Below are positions 26,966-35,840 of a stretch of 64,000 nucleotides of DNA, one piece after another. Origin of the DNA: CAZUGO01 sp964619935 (GTDB lineage: Bacteria > Planctomycetota > Phycisphaerae > UBA1845 > CAIVHJ01); contig CAZUGO010000049.1 of NCBI GenBank assembly GCA_964619935.1, forward strand, positions 29,556-93,555, read 5' to 3'. The first letter of the stretch is position 1. The number at the start of each line of letters is the position of its first letter. Made by a program: the position numbers and the translations under genes. The notes below the pieces were generated by a model. That model did not search any database and was not told the origin of the DNA. It saw only the letters and a list, made by a program, of their open reading frames with translations.

Positions 26966-29557
26966 CTACGGGCAATCACCCCAGGCGCCCAACAGTTGGG
27001 CCAGGTCTGCGGCATTGACCACGTCATCGCCGTTGAGATCGGCGACGTGCCCCGGATTGCCACCCCAGGCCCCCAGCAACTGAGCGAGGTCCTGGGCGTC
27101 AACCTGGCCGTCACCGTTGAAATCCTCGGGGCACGACGAGAAGCACGCGAACGACAGCGGCACCTGCACCAACCCGTCGTTGAAGAACACGCTCATGGTC
27201 CCGGACACTTGCGATCCGGCGCTGGCCACAAACTGGGCCACGAACACCTGCAGGGTCTTATCGGGGTGCCCTTGCCCGTTGGGAGGATTGGCGTTGTACC
27301 ACCCGCCGGCCGTGGCGCCGCCGTTATTGAAGACGCTGGGATCCCAATCGCCGTCCAGACTGGTGCCGTCGGTGACCCCCATCGGGACGGTCTTGAGACC
27401 GATGCTCACGTAGCTGTCGTAGTTCAACTCCGGAAACAGCCCCAGCAGCACTTCGGAGGGCGCCCGATCGGTACCGCCCAAGGTCGGGGCGACCTGGTGG
27501 AACCCCGCCGGATCGGTCGTGCTGATGTTGCTGAAGCCGACGTTCAACAGATTGTCGGTCGACTGGTTGAGCGTCACGTAGACTTGGCAGACCTGGAGAC
27601 CGAGGGCTTCGGCGCCGGCGTCGGTGCTGTTGACCGTCTGCACGCCGATTCCGCCGCAGAGTTCGTTGCCGACGGACTGGCAACCCGCGCCGGGCACGCA
27701 AGTGTCGTCCGTGCAGGGGTTGCCGTCGTCGCACACCACGTGGTTGAGCGTGGTCAAGCAACCCTGTTGCGGATCGCAGACGTCCACCGAACAGGAGAAG
27801 CCGTCGTTGCACACCGCGTTGTCCGGGTCGTGGTCGCAGCCGGTGTCAGCATCACACGTATCAGCGGTGCAGGCCACACCGTCATCACACTGCCCCCCGT
27901 CGGGCGTATGGATGCACAACCCGTCATCGCAGCCGTCGACAGTGCAGTCGACGGCGTCGTCACAATCCGCGGCCGTGACACACTCGAAGGGATCGGCACA
28001 GAACGCCGCGGGTCCAATGCAGACGTTGTCGACAAACCAGTCGTCATCCGACGACGGGGGGCGCTCATCGGACAGGCAGCGGAACTGCACTCGAAAGTTG
28101 GGATGCTGGGCGTCGGGCGGCAACGGGCCGAGCACGGTGCTGTAGTCGGTCTGGACCGTCCCCGGAGCAGGATGTAGGTTGACGGGCACCCACTGTTCCG
28201 CGCTGTTCAGGTACTCCACAATCAGGTCATCACCGGGATCCGGCGGATCGTCGGTGCCACCGGCCTCGTAGCCATAGCCCAGCACCAGGTCGCTCATTCC
28301 CGAGGTGTCCATGATGGCCGTCCGGGCGGCCTCCCCTCCCAGAAAAGCGCCGTTGAGGTTCATCGAGAACTGCGGCGTGGGCTCGTTGATTCCACGGGTG
28401 CTGACGTCGGCCCCGTCGATGCCGGTCCAGCGCTGCGAATCGAGCACCGCATCCGGGAAGTAATCAAAGAACGGCAGCGCGGTCACGCCCAACTCCATGG
28501 GTGGGCACAACAAGTCCCGGGCGGCCTCGAAACTGGGCAGATCGATGCGCGTGGCGATATTGGGACACGGACAGTGGGTGGCGATGCCGATGATTTCGTC
28601 AGTGCGAACCAACGAGGAACCGGAGTTTCCGCCCCGCAGATCGACGCTGAAGAAGAAGCGGTCGCTGTTCACGCTGTTGATGGTGCCGTCCGCGGTCTGC
28701 TGCGTCTGCGACAGGGTGCAGGTCAGGTCCACGCCGTAGCCGGTCAGGTCCAGTGACTGTCCGGGCACCGGCGGGTCGGTGGCGATGGGCCGCAGTTCGC
28801 CGTAGCGATCCAGGGGGCGCTGGCCGACGTTGTTGTTCCCAACGGTCATGACCGCCCAATCGTCTCCCGGACCCCCATTGGACGAAGTCACCTGGAGCAC
28901 CGGGAACTGGTCGACGATCGGCGGATGGGCCAGGGCGCAATTGCCAAAGGAGTTGGGAACGTTGAACTCCATGACCATGTTACCGCCGATGCAGTGCCCG
29001 GCGGAAACCATGCAGCTGTCGGGATGGTACACCGAGGCGGTGCATCCGGCAGGCAGCAACCGGGCGACCCACAGTTCATCCGACGGCACGCGGTCGTCGG
29101 AGCCACCGCAGATCCCGCATTGCCCCGGGGCCCCGCGGACCTGGCGCTCGATGACCTGGCTGGCCAACTGGGCGATCACCACCCGATTGCGGCGGGTGCC
29201 GGGGTCGGCAATCAACTCAATGGTGACCCGGTCGCCGTTGAAGTACGCCGAGGTGTTTCCCCACCGCGCCAACTCGGCGGCGTCGAGTTCCTGGACCTCC
29301 TGGTCCCTGTGCGAGGTCAGCCGGATGAAGCTGCCGCCCTCCAGTTCGACGCCCTCGAAGTACACGCGCATCCAGGCCGCGTTGTCCAGCCGAAGCTCCT
29401 GAGTGTACACCACGGCCGGCGTGGCGGTGAGATTGGGCTGCAGGCCGCTGTCCAGGTGAAACGGCCGCGGCGGATCCAGCGGCCGGTCGGGGGTCTCCAC
29501 TGCGGACACCAGCGGTACCCCGATCAGCATCAGACCCAGTGCAACGCCATAGCGCAT
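26966..29557 (-). CDS. Secreted trypsin-like serine protease with Cys-rich repeats and dockerin-like tail
   Basis: ATG 29557 has AAGGAGTCAAG upstream and begins a signal peptide (cleavage near LVSA, residue 19), giving 863 residues; the frame is open to 29848. Residues 150-340 are a trypsin-like domain with the triad His188 (SAGHC), Asp233 (DDWAVM) and Ser312 (GGNSGSS). A beta-sandwich of about 200 residues follows (LPFFDYFPDAVLDSQRWTG...DDDWFVDNVCIG). Then come four Cys-rich repeats (CDDGVACTADTCD type), an unnamed 130-residue module, and two EF-hand-like dockerin repeats. It is the last of four tandem relatives. The protease is probably exported; its target is unknown. Confidence 0.87.
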   Translation of the reverse strand: MRYGVALGLMLIGVPLVSAVETPDRPLDPPRPFHLDSGLQPNLTATPAVVYTQELRLDNAAWMRVYFEGVELEGGSFIRLTSHRDQEVQELDAAELARWGNTSAYFNGDRVTIELIADPGTRRNRVVIAQLASQVIERQVRGAPGQCGICGGSDDRVPSDELWVARLLPAGCTASVYHPDSCMVSAGHCIGGNMVMEFNVPNSFGNCALAHPPIVDQFPVLQVTSSNGGPGDDWAVMTVGNNNVGQRPLDRYGELRPIATDPPVPGQSLDLTGYGVDLTCTLSQTQQTADGTINSVNSDRFFFSVDLRGGNSGSSLVRTDEIIGIATHCPCPNIATRIDLPSFEAARDLLCPPMELGVTALPFFDYFPDAVLDSQRWTGIDGADVSTRGINEPTPQFSMNLNGAFLGGEAARTAIMDTSGMSDLVLGYGYEAGGTDDPPDPGDDLIVEYLNSAEQWVPVNLHPAPGTVQTDYSTVLGPLPPDAQHPNFRVQFRCLSDERPPSSDDDWFVDNVCIGPAAFCADPFECVTAADCDDAVDCTVDGCDDGLCIHTPDGGQCDDGVACTADTCDADTGCDHDPDNAVCNDGFSCSVDVCDPQQGCLTTLNHVVCDDGNPCTDDTCVPGAGCQSVGNELCGGIGVQTVNSTDAGAEALGLQVCQVYVTLNQSTDNLLNVGFSNISTTDPAGFHQVAPTLGGTDRAPSEVLLGLFPELNYDSYVSIGLKTVPMGVTDGTSLDGDWDPSVFNNGGATAGGWYNANPPNGQGHPDKTLQVFVAQFVASAGSQVSGTMSVFFNDGLVQVPLSFACFSSCPEDFNGDGQVDAQDLAQLLGAWGGNPGHVADLNGDDVVNAADLAQLLGAWGDCP

Positions 29558-29586
29558 GGCTTGACTCCTTCGGTGCGTAAGTGGAA

Positions 29587-29620
29587 ACCTGCGGGCGCCG
29601 TCCTTGCAGCGCCCGCAGGT
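29587..29620 (-). terminator. Perfect 12-bp hairpin after the reprolysin-like gene
   Basis: ACCTGCGGGCGC pairs perfectly with GCGCCCGCAGGT around a 10-base loop, 50 bp after the stop of the gene ending at 29671. On the minus strand only a short T run follows, so it may work with Rho or protect the mRNA end. Confidence 0.5.
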
Positions 29621-29670
29621 CACAAGTGTTGCTGGCAGCGGCCCGCGCGGTTCCGGCCGAGCCATTGATT

Positions 29671-32600
29671 CTAGCACGGCCCCCAGGCACCCAGTAACTG
29701 GGCCAGGTCGGCCGCGTTCACGGTGCCGTCGCCGTTGAGGTCCGAGGTGCTGCCGGGGTTCGGTCCCCAAGCACCCAGTAATTGAGCGAGGTCGGCCGCA
29801 TTGACCACACCGTCGCCGTTTAGATCCTCTGAACAGCCGGGCAGGCACTCGAACACGCCGGGGATCTCGATCATGCCATCACCGACAAAGATGGTGGTGG
29901 TACCGGAGACCACAAAGCCCGTGTTGACCACAAACTGGGCCACCAGCAGGCGGTTGTCCGGGTAATTGACCGCGTCGCCCTGGCCACCCGGCGGGTTGTT
30001 GCAATACCAGCCACCGCTCACGGGCCCGCCGCTGTTGAACCCAGTGGCATCAAAATCGGGGTCCAGGGTGGTGCAGTCTTCCCCTCCCGCCGCGACCGCC
30101 TGCAGGCCGATGGTCACGAAGCTGTCGCAGGCCAGATCGGGGAACAGATCGATGAGCACCTGCTGCGGCGCGGTGTTCGAACCGCCCATGCCCGCCGGAA
30201 ACTGGAAGAACCCATCCGGATCGTTGGTGGTGATGTCAGTGAAGCCGATACTCAACAGTCGGTCGTCGGGGTCGGGCAGACTCACGAACACGCTGCACAC
30301 CGCCAAGGAGTCGTCCGAACAGCCCGAGTCCTGAGCTTCGGTTTCCATGACCACCCCGCCGCAGAGGTCGTTCGGTGTGAACGTGCATCCGCTGCCGGCG
30401 GCGCAAGTGTCATCGGTGCAGGGGTTGTCGTCGTTGCACAGATCGTCAATGCCGGTGTGCTGGCAATCGCTGACCGCGTCGCAGAAATCGGAGGTGCAGA
30501 AGATGCCGTCGTTGCACAGGCTGCTGCTGGGCGTATTCTGGCATCCGCCGCCCAGGCTATCGCACTCATCGATGGTGCACCCGACACCGTCATTGCACAA
30601 GGCGTTGTTCTCCGTGTGAATACAAAATCCATCGACGCAATCGTCGATGGTGCAGCCAATGCCGTCGTTGCACTCGGCCGCCACCCCACACTCGACCGGG
30701 TCCAGGCAGAAGGCCTGGTCTCCGACGCAAATGTTGTCGACGAACCAGTCGTCGTCGTCCGCAGGGAAAGCATCCGACGTGGAGCGGAAGCGAATTCGGA
30801 AGCCGTCGTGCTTGGCGGCCTCCGGCAGGACGATCAAGTGAAACACGTAATTGTTCATGCTGGCGCCGCTGCCGAGATGCGCAGCCAGTTCCACCCACTG
30901 GGCGTTGGCATTGAGGTACTCAACGAACAGATCGTCGCCGGCGTCCGGCGGATTGTCGGTGCCACCGGCCTCGTACCAGTAGGACAACACCCCATCGGAC
31001 AGCCCGGTGGTGTCCATGATGGCGCTGCGGATGTTCTGGCCGCCCTGGGTGGCACCGTTGAGATTCAACGACAAAGTCCCGGTCGGTTCGTTCGCTCCGC
31101 GGGTGCTGGCCTGGACGCCGTCGATCCCGGTCCACAGCGCGGGGTTGACGGGGTTCTGCGGCGGGTTCTCCGGGACAAAATCGAAGAACGGCAGCGCGGT
31201 GGTACCCAACTCGGCATCCACGGCGACGTCATCGATAAACCAATCGTCGGTGCTAGTGCCGTTCTGCACGCGGAAGCGCAGGCGGAAGAAGGAGTGCAGG
31301 GCATCGCCTTTGCCGGAGTCCTCGTCCAGCAGAAAGGTGACTTCCTCAAAATCGAGCATGTCCGGGCCGCCACCGGCGTGGCTGTTCAGCAGCACCCAGT
31401 CATTGACGTTGTTCAGGTACTCGACCAGCAGGTCCTCACCGGCTTCTGGAGAATCCCCCAAGCCTGTCCGCTGGTAGGAATAGGTCACCAAAGCACCGTC
31501 GGGAGCGTTTTGCGGGCTGAGATTCATGGGTTGGGTGATGAGCGAGTCGAGTCCGTCCAAACGCGCGGCATTCGGCGCGCTCGGCGGATTGCTCGGACCA
31601 CCGGCGCCTGCCGCCACCACCGCGGCGTTGCCGTTGACTTCCGACCAGTTGGCGGGATCGAAGCTCCCGTCCGGGAAGGGATCGAAGAACGGCAAGGCCG
31701 GCCCACCGCCGGTGGCCAGACAGATCCGGCTGTCGCGGTGCAGCTCGATGCGGTCCTGGGAAAAGGCCGAGAAGAAATTTGCACAGGCCAGCGGCGTGGT
31801 CATGGTCCCGCAGGGGGAGCAGTGAATGCCGTTCCAGACGTGCCCGTTCTCGTGGGCGTGCAGGTCGGTGGTGCAGCCGAAATTGCCGCAGCAGTCGGAT
31901 TGCGAGAAACTGTAGGCCCCGCTGGTGCACACCCCGCCGATGGTAAAGGCGCGGCCGATGGTGCTGCCGGAAACGTTAATGCCGGTAAACAACTGGGTGA
32001 TGTCCCGCGGGATAAAATCCAGGTTGTTCTCCCATTCGGCTTGCACGGCGTTGACCAGCGACAGGCTTCCCGAGATGTTGGTGTAGGGGTCTGCGACCAT
32101 GCTGCTACGCACCACGATCGCCGAGATAACGTGAACAATGTCCACGTCGGCCTCGTACTCCAGGTTCATGGCGTTGACCACATCGTTCACACGGTCTTCG
32201 ACCAAGGCCACGCTGCTGCCGTGATCCTGGTAGAACTCGAAGTCGGCATCGTTGGCCATCTCGGCGAAGCACAGACCGGTGCCGCAGGCCAGCCCACCGA
32301 AGGTCGAACGGCCAGAGTCTTCTTCGGCAGGCGCTTCGGTCAGCGCATTGCCGCATTCGCCGCCCGAGGTCGCAATGTCATCGCTGTGGTAGACCACGTG
32401 CAACCCAGCCGCAGCCTCCGGGACCTTGGACGCCACCGGCTCAATCCAGAACACATCACCGCCGGGGAGATCAATCTTCAGCAGCAGCCCCTCAGGCAAC
32501 AGCGATCCGGCGACCCGGCTGCCCTCTAGCTGGGTGACCGAGCCGCGCAGGGTCCGGATCGGGCCGGGCTCATGCGGCACCAGGGTGCCGTCATCCCCCT

Positions 32601-32904
32601 GAACCAGCAACACGTAATCGGCGGTGCGCACCGAATACGGCCCCAGTTCGAGCAGGTAGGGCACGCCGTCGAGCTGAATCTCGGTAACGAAGGGGCCGTC
32701 GAGCGTGGCGGGAGCGGGAATCGTTTCCAGACGACTGTCAATCAGGCCGAAGGTCCGGTTCACGGTGGTGGCGAGGGCTTCGGCGGCGGGGTCGACGGTC
32801 TGGGCCACAGGATCGGACCCGAACGGCACGGATTGGGCCGGAGCAGGTCGAATGGCCACCCCGCACGTCAACACCGCAGCCAACAGCAACTGGCGATTCA
32901 TCAT
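29671..32904 (-). CDS. Secreted reprolysin-like metalloprotease with dockerin-like tail
   Basis: The 1077-residue protein starts at ATG 32904 after AGGAGGATCAGG and has a signal peptide ending near PAPA. A propeptide-like part (30-170) precedes the catalytic domain (about 210-385). The zinc site is HENGHVWNGIH (His351, Glu352, His355, His361), the HExGHxxxxxH layout of reprolysins. Two beta-sandwich modules follow, each beginning LPFFD and with ...DDWFIDDV or DDDWFVDN near the end. Then come Cys-rich repeats (CNDGVGCTIDEC), the shared unnamed module and two dockerin repeats. Its design is the same as its neighbours with a different protease domain. Confidence 0.85.
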   Translation of the reverse strand: MMNRQLLLAAVLTCGVAIRPAPAQSVPFGSDPVAQTVDPAAEALATTVNRTFGLIDSRLETIPAPATLDGPFVTEIQLDGVPYLLELGPYSVRTADYVLLVQGDDGTLVPHEPGPIRTLRGSVTQLEGSRVAGSLLPEGLLLKIDLPGGDVFWIEPVASKVPEAAAGLHVVYHSDDIATSGGECGNALTEAPAEEDSGRSTFGGLACGTGLCFAEMANDADFEFYQDHGSSVALVEDRVNDVVNAMNLEYEADVDIVHVISAIVVRSSMVADPYTNISGSLSLVNAVQAEWENNLDFIPRDITQLFTGINVSGSTIGRAFTIGGVCTSGAYSFSQSDCCGNFGCTTDLHAHENGHVWNGIHCSPCGTMTTPLACANFFSAFSQDRIELHRDSRICLATGGGPALPFFDPFPDGSFDPANWSEVNGNAAVVAAGAGGPSNPPSAPNAARLDGLDSLITQPMNLSPQNAPDGALVTYSYQRTGLGDSPEAGEDLLVEYLNNVNDWVLLNSHAGGGPDMLDFEEVTFLLDEDSGKGDALHSFFRLRFRVQNGTSTDDWFIDDVAVDAELGTTALPFFDFVPENPPQNPVNPALWTGIDGVQASTRGANEPTGTLSLNLNGATQGGQNIRSAIMDTTGLSDGVLSYWYEAGGTDNPPDAGDDLFVEYLNANAQWVELAAHLGSGASMNNYVFHLIVLPEAAKHDGFRIRFRSTSDAFPADDDDWFVDNICVGDQAFCLDPVECGVAAECNDGIGCTIDDCVDGFCIHTENNALCNDGVGCTIDECDSLGGGCQNTPSSSLCNDGIFCTSDFCDAVSDCQHTGIDDLCNDDNPCTDDTCAAGSGCTFTPNDLCGGVVMETEAQDSGCSDDSLAVCSVFVSLPDPDDRLLSIGFTDITTNDPDGFFQFPAGMGGSNTAPQQVLIDLFPDLACDSFVTIGLQAVAAGGEDCTTLDPDFDATGFNSGGPVSGGWYCNNPPGGQGDAVNYPDNRLLVAQFVVNTGFVVSGTTTIFVGDGMIEIPGVFECLPGCSEDLNGDGVVNAADLAQLLGAWGPNPGSTSDLNGDGTVNAADLAQLLGAWGPC

Positions 32905-33017
32905 CCTGATCCTCCTAGCGGGTCAAAGTCAACTCGAACGGTGCCGTGTACGCCGACGCGTAACCGAACGCGGTGCCGTCAGATGCAATTCGTTATCGAA
33001 GGAGCGCGTAAACTACC

Positions 33018-33023
33018 ATTATA
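33018..33023 (-). promoter_or_regulatory. Possible -10 box for the reprolysin-like gene
   Basis: The minus strand has a perfect TATAAT in GC-rich surroundings, about 115 bp upstream of the ATG at 32904. A TTGCGG lies 19 bp before it as a weak -35. The site would give the gene its own transcript in the tandem array. Confidence 0.35.
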
Positions 33024-33114
33024 TCCATGGAGCCGGCCCGAACCGCAACGGCGGGGCGACAATTAGTTGCCTCTAATGCCTTCGAACCGGTCCTGCCGTC
33101 GGGTCGGCGGGTGG

Positions 33115-35793
33115 TCAACACGGCCCCCAGGCGCCGAGCAACAGCGCCAGATCGGCCGCGTTGACCGACCCGTCGCTGTTGAAGTCCGCCGGGTGTCCGG
33201 GGTTGGGCCCCCAGGCCCCCAACAGCAGGGCCAGGTCGGCGGCATTGACCAAGCCGTCCCCGTTAAGGTCAGGCGGACACGTGCTGAAGCAGACGAACGA
33301 GCCGGGGATCTCGACCATGCCGTCATTGATGAAAATGGTGACATCGCCGGAGGCGTTGAAGCCCGAACCCACTGAGAGTTGGGCCACCAGCACGCGGTTG
33401 TCGGGATACGCCGACCCATCGCCCTGACCGCCCGACGGGTTGTTGCAGAACCACCCGCCGGCCATCGCCCCGCCGGTGTTGAAGCCGTTGGTATCAAAGT
33501 CCGGGTCCAGCGTGGTGCAGTCGGTCGCGCCGATCGCCACCGACTTCAACCCGATGGTTACGAAACTGTCGCAGACTAGGTCGGGGAACAAGCCGATCAA
33601 GATCTCCTGCGGCGCGGTATCGCTGCCGCCCATGGCCGCTGGAAATTGGAAGAAGCCGTCTGGATCGTCGGTGGCAATAGCGACAAACCCGATGCTCAGC
33701 AGGCGGTCGGCCGGGTCCCCCAACTGGATGTAGACATTGCACAGCTCGGTGTCGGCCAGGGCACAGTCCGCGGACTTGTCCTCCACCAGAACTTCGATGC
33801 CCCCGCAAAGGTCGTTCGGGGTAAACACGCAGTCACTCAGGGCGTCACAGCTATCGTCGGTGCAGGGGTTGCTGTCGTTGCACAAACCGTTGGACGGCGT
33901 GTTCACGCAACCGTTCACCGGATCACAGGTGTCGACCGTACAGCCGATGCCGTCGCCGCAGTCGAGAGGGGTGCCGACACACTCGCCGCCCGCGCAGGTA
34001 TCGGTGGTGCAGATGTCGCCGTCGTCGCAGGATCCGGCAATCGGCGTGTCCACGCACTCATTGGCAATGCATTCGGTCAGGGTGCAGGGGTTGACAAATC
34101 CGGGGCACTCCGAAGGTACCTCACAGCCCACCGTGCAGTCCGCGAACGATCCGATGCAGACATCGTCCACAAACCAATCGCCATCGCCCAGGCCCAGTTC
34201 GGTCGACACGGTGCGGAACTGCACGCGCAACCCGGAATGCATGGCCGCCGCCGGCAGCGACAGGGTCACCAGCACGTAGTCGGTCATGCCGGTGCCGTCG
34301 CCGAAATGGCGATTGATCTCCACCCAGTCGTCGGCGCTGTTCAGGTACTCCACGATCAAGTCTTCGCCGACCTCCGGCGGGTTGAAGTCGACGCCCTGGG
34401 TCTCGAAGTAGTATCGCAGGGTCAGGTCGGAGACCCCGGCCGCGTCCAGAATGGCGGTCCGCACCCGGTTGCCGCCGATGGAATCGTCGTTGAGGTTCAA
34501 TGAGAACGACGCGCTCGGTTCATTCTGCCCGCGGGTACTGCCGTCGGCCCCGTCGACACCGGTCCACAGCGTGGCGTTCAGGGTCACACCCGGAAAGGTG
34601 TCGACCAACGGCAAGGGGACGCCCCCGTCTTCGATGGGGTAATCCCAGCCGATGCCATCAAAGGCCGTCAGGTCCGACTCAAAATAGAATTCCGGATAGG
34701 AGGTCTCCCCATTGGCCGTGCTGGGATCCATGAGCCCGGCTTCGCCCTGCCGCCAATGCGACGCCTGGTCGGGATCGCCGTCCGCCAGATCCCATTCATG
34801 GGTGATGTGGTCGAAGTGGTGGCCGTCGTTGGGCGTGTTGAAATCGACCAGCCGTGGCGTGGTGCCAAACTCGGCCAGGGTCTCGGGATTATAATCGCAG
34901 CAACCATCCAAGGTGCGAAAGCGGAAGGCGTCGAGCAGGGCGATGTTGTTGGCGCTGGGATTGTCCTGCTCGGAGATGAAGCCCATGGCATGCCCGACCT
35001 CGTGGATCACCACCCCCCAGAAATCGAAAGCGCTGAACGGCACGCCGTTGCTGGGAACATAATCCCAGTTGACTGAACTGTTGATGGTGATGTCGGCGAC
35101 ATTGAGGACGCCGGTCCCGCCGATAGCCCGCCAGTTAGCCATGGTCAGGATCACCAGATTCTCATTGACCACCGTGGCGCTGGCATCGTTGTAACGCACC
35201 GGAATGGTGCTGCCCGGCGGGAAGAACTCCTGGATCCCGTCGCTGTCGTCCATGTCGCCCTGCAACAAGCCGCGAACCGTGCTGTACCCCTGGGTGGTCA
35301 TGCCTGAGCTGGTGAAACCCAGCGTCCCACCACCGATGGGTTGCCACATCACATCCATGGTGATGCTGGTGTTGTCCCCGAAGCGGCTCTCGATGAACAG
35401 CGCAATGTCGGCCAGGGCGTCCTGGGCCACCGCCGGAACGCCGAAGGTGTTGAACGTGATGTTCAAACCGCCGCCGCCCTGGGCCGCGCGCTCGCCGCGC
35501 AACCCGGCGCTGGTGACCACCTCCGGCTGGATGGTGGCCTGTTGTTGACGAACCCACTCACGGTGGGCCTTGAGGTCCTCAACCGTCACACTGCCCTCGG
35601 TACTTCCACAGAACGGCATGGTCCGAATGAAGTTCGGGCCCGGCGTGGGATTGCCGTCGGGGTCCAGCACCTCGAAGTCCGCCGGCTCGTCGTAGATCGG
35701 CAGCCCGGCAACAGCCGGCATCCCGGTTGCAGCGAACAGCACCACAGTCAGCCAGCATGCCCGGCTTCGATTGGAACTACGAAAATGGATCAT
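33115..35793 (-). CDS. Secreted HEVGH metalloprotease with dockerin-like tail (first of two)
   Basis: ATG 35793 has GAGGG at the right distance; a start at 35808 is also open. The 892-residue product has a signal peptide ending near AVAG. The catalytic domain (about 100-390) contains HEVGHAMGFISEQD at 264-277, the zinc motif of metalloproteases where an acidic residue stands in for the third His. Conserved partners are NITFNTFGVPAVAQDAL and DGCCDYNPETLAEFG. After a beta-sandwich (LPLVDTFPGVTLNATLWTG) come Cys-rich repeats, the shared unnamed module and two dockerin repeats, DLNGDGLVNAADLALLLGAWG and FNSDGSVNAADLALLLGAWG. It is a close paralogue of the gene starting at 38540. Confidence 0.86.
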   Translation of the reverse strand: MIHFRSSNRSRACWLTVVLFAATGMPAVAGLPIYDEPADFEVLDPDGNPTPGPNFIRTMPFCGSTEGSVTVEDLKAHREWVRQQQATIQPEVVTSAGLRGERAAQGGGGLNITFNTFGVPAVAQDALADIALFIESRFGDNTSITMDVMWQPIGGGTLGFTSSGMTTQGYSTVRGLLQGDMDDSDGIQEFFPPGSTIPVRYNDASATVVNENLVILTMANWRAIGGTGVLNVADITINSSVNWDYVPSNGVPFSAFDFWGVVIHEVGHAMGFISEQDNPSANNIALLDAFRFRTLDGCCDYNPETLAEFGTTPRLVDFNTPNDGHHFDHITHEWDLADGDPDQASHWRQGEAGLMDPSTANGETSYPEFYFESDLTAFDGIGWDYPIEDGGVPLPLVDTFPGVTLNATLWTGVDGADGSTRGQNEPSASFSLNLNDDSIGGNRVRTAILDAAGVSDLTLRYYFETQGVDFNPPEVGEDLIVEYLNSADDWVEINRHFGDGTGMTDYVLVTLSLPAAAMHSGLRVQFRTVSTELGLGDGDWFVDDVCIGSFADCTVGCEVPSECPGFVNPCTLTECIANECVDTPIAGSCDDGDICTTDTCAGGECVGTPLDCGDGIGCTVDTCDPVNGCVNTPSNGLCNDSNPCTDDSCDALSDCVFTPNDLCGGIEVLVEDKSADCALADTELCNVYIQLGDPADRLLSIGFVAIATDDPDGFFQFPAAMGGSDTAPQEILIGLFPDLVCDSFVTIGLKSVAIGATDCTTLDPDFDTNGFNTGGAMAGGWFCNNPSGGQGDGSAYPDNRVLVAQLSVGSGFNASGDVTIFINDGMVEIPGSFVCFSTCPPDLNGDGLVNAADLALLLGAWGPNPGHPADFNSDGSVNAADLALLLGAWGPC

Positions 35794-35840
35794 GAAATGT
35801 GCCCTCATCGATTGTTTCGAACCTCACACCTACGTTAATC

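Noticed and set aside
30457..32529. A 690-codon plus-strand frame opposite the reprolysin-like protease
   Set aside because: Antisense shadow caused by GC-rich third positions; no signal peptide, domain or ribosome site, and the minus frame has clear catalytic motifs.
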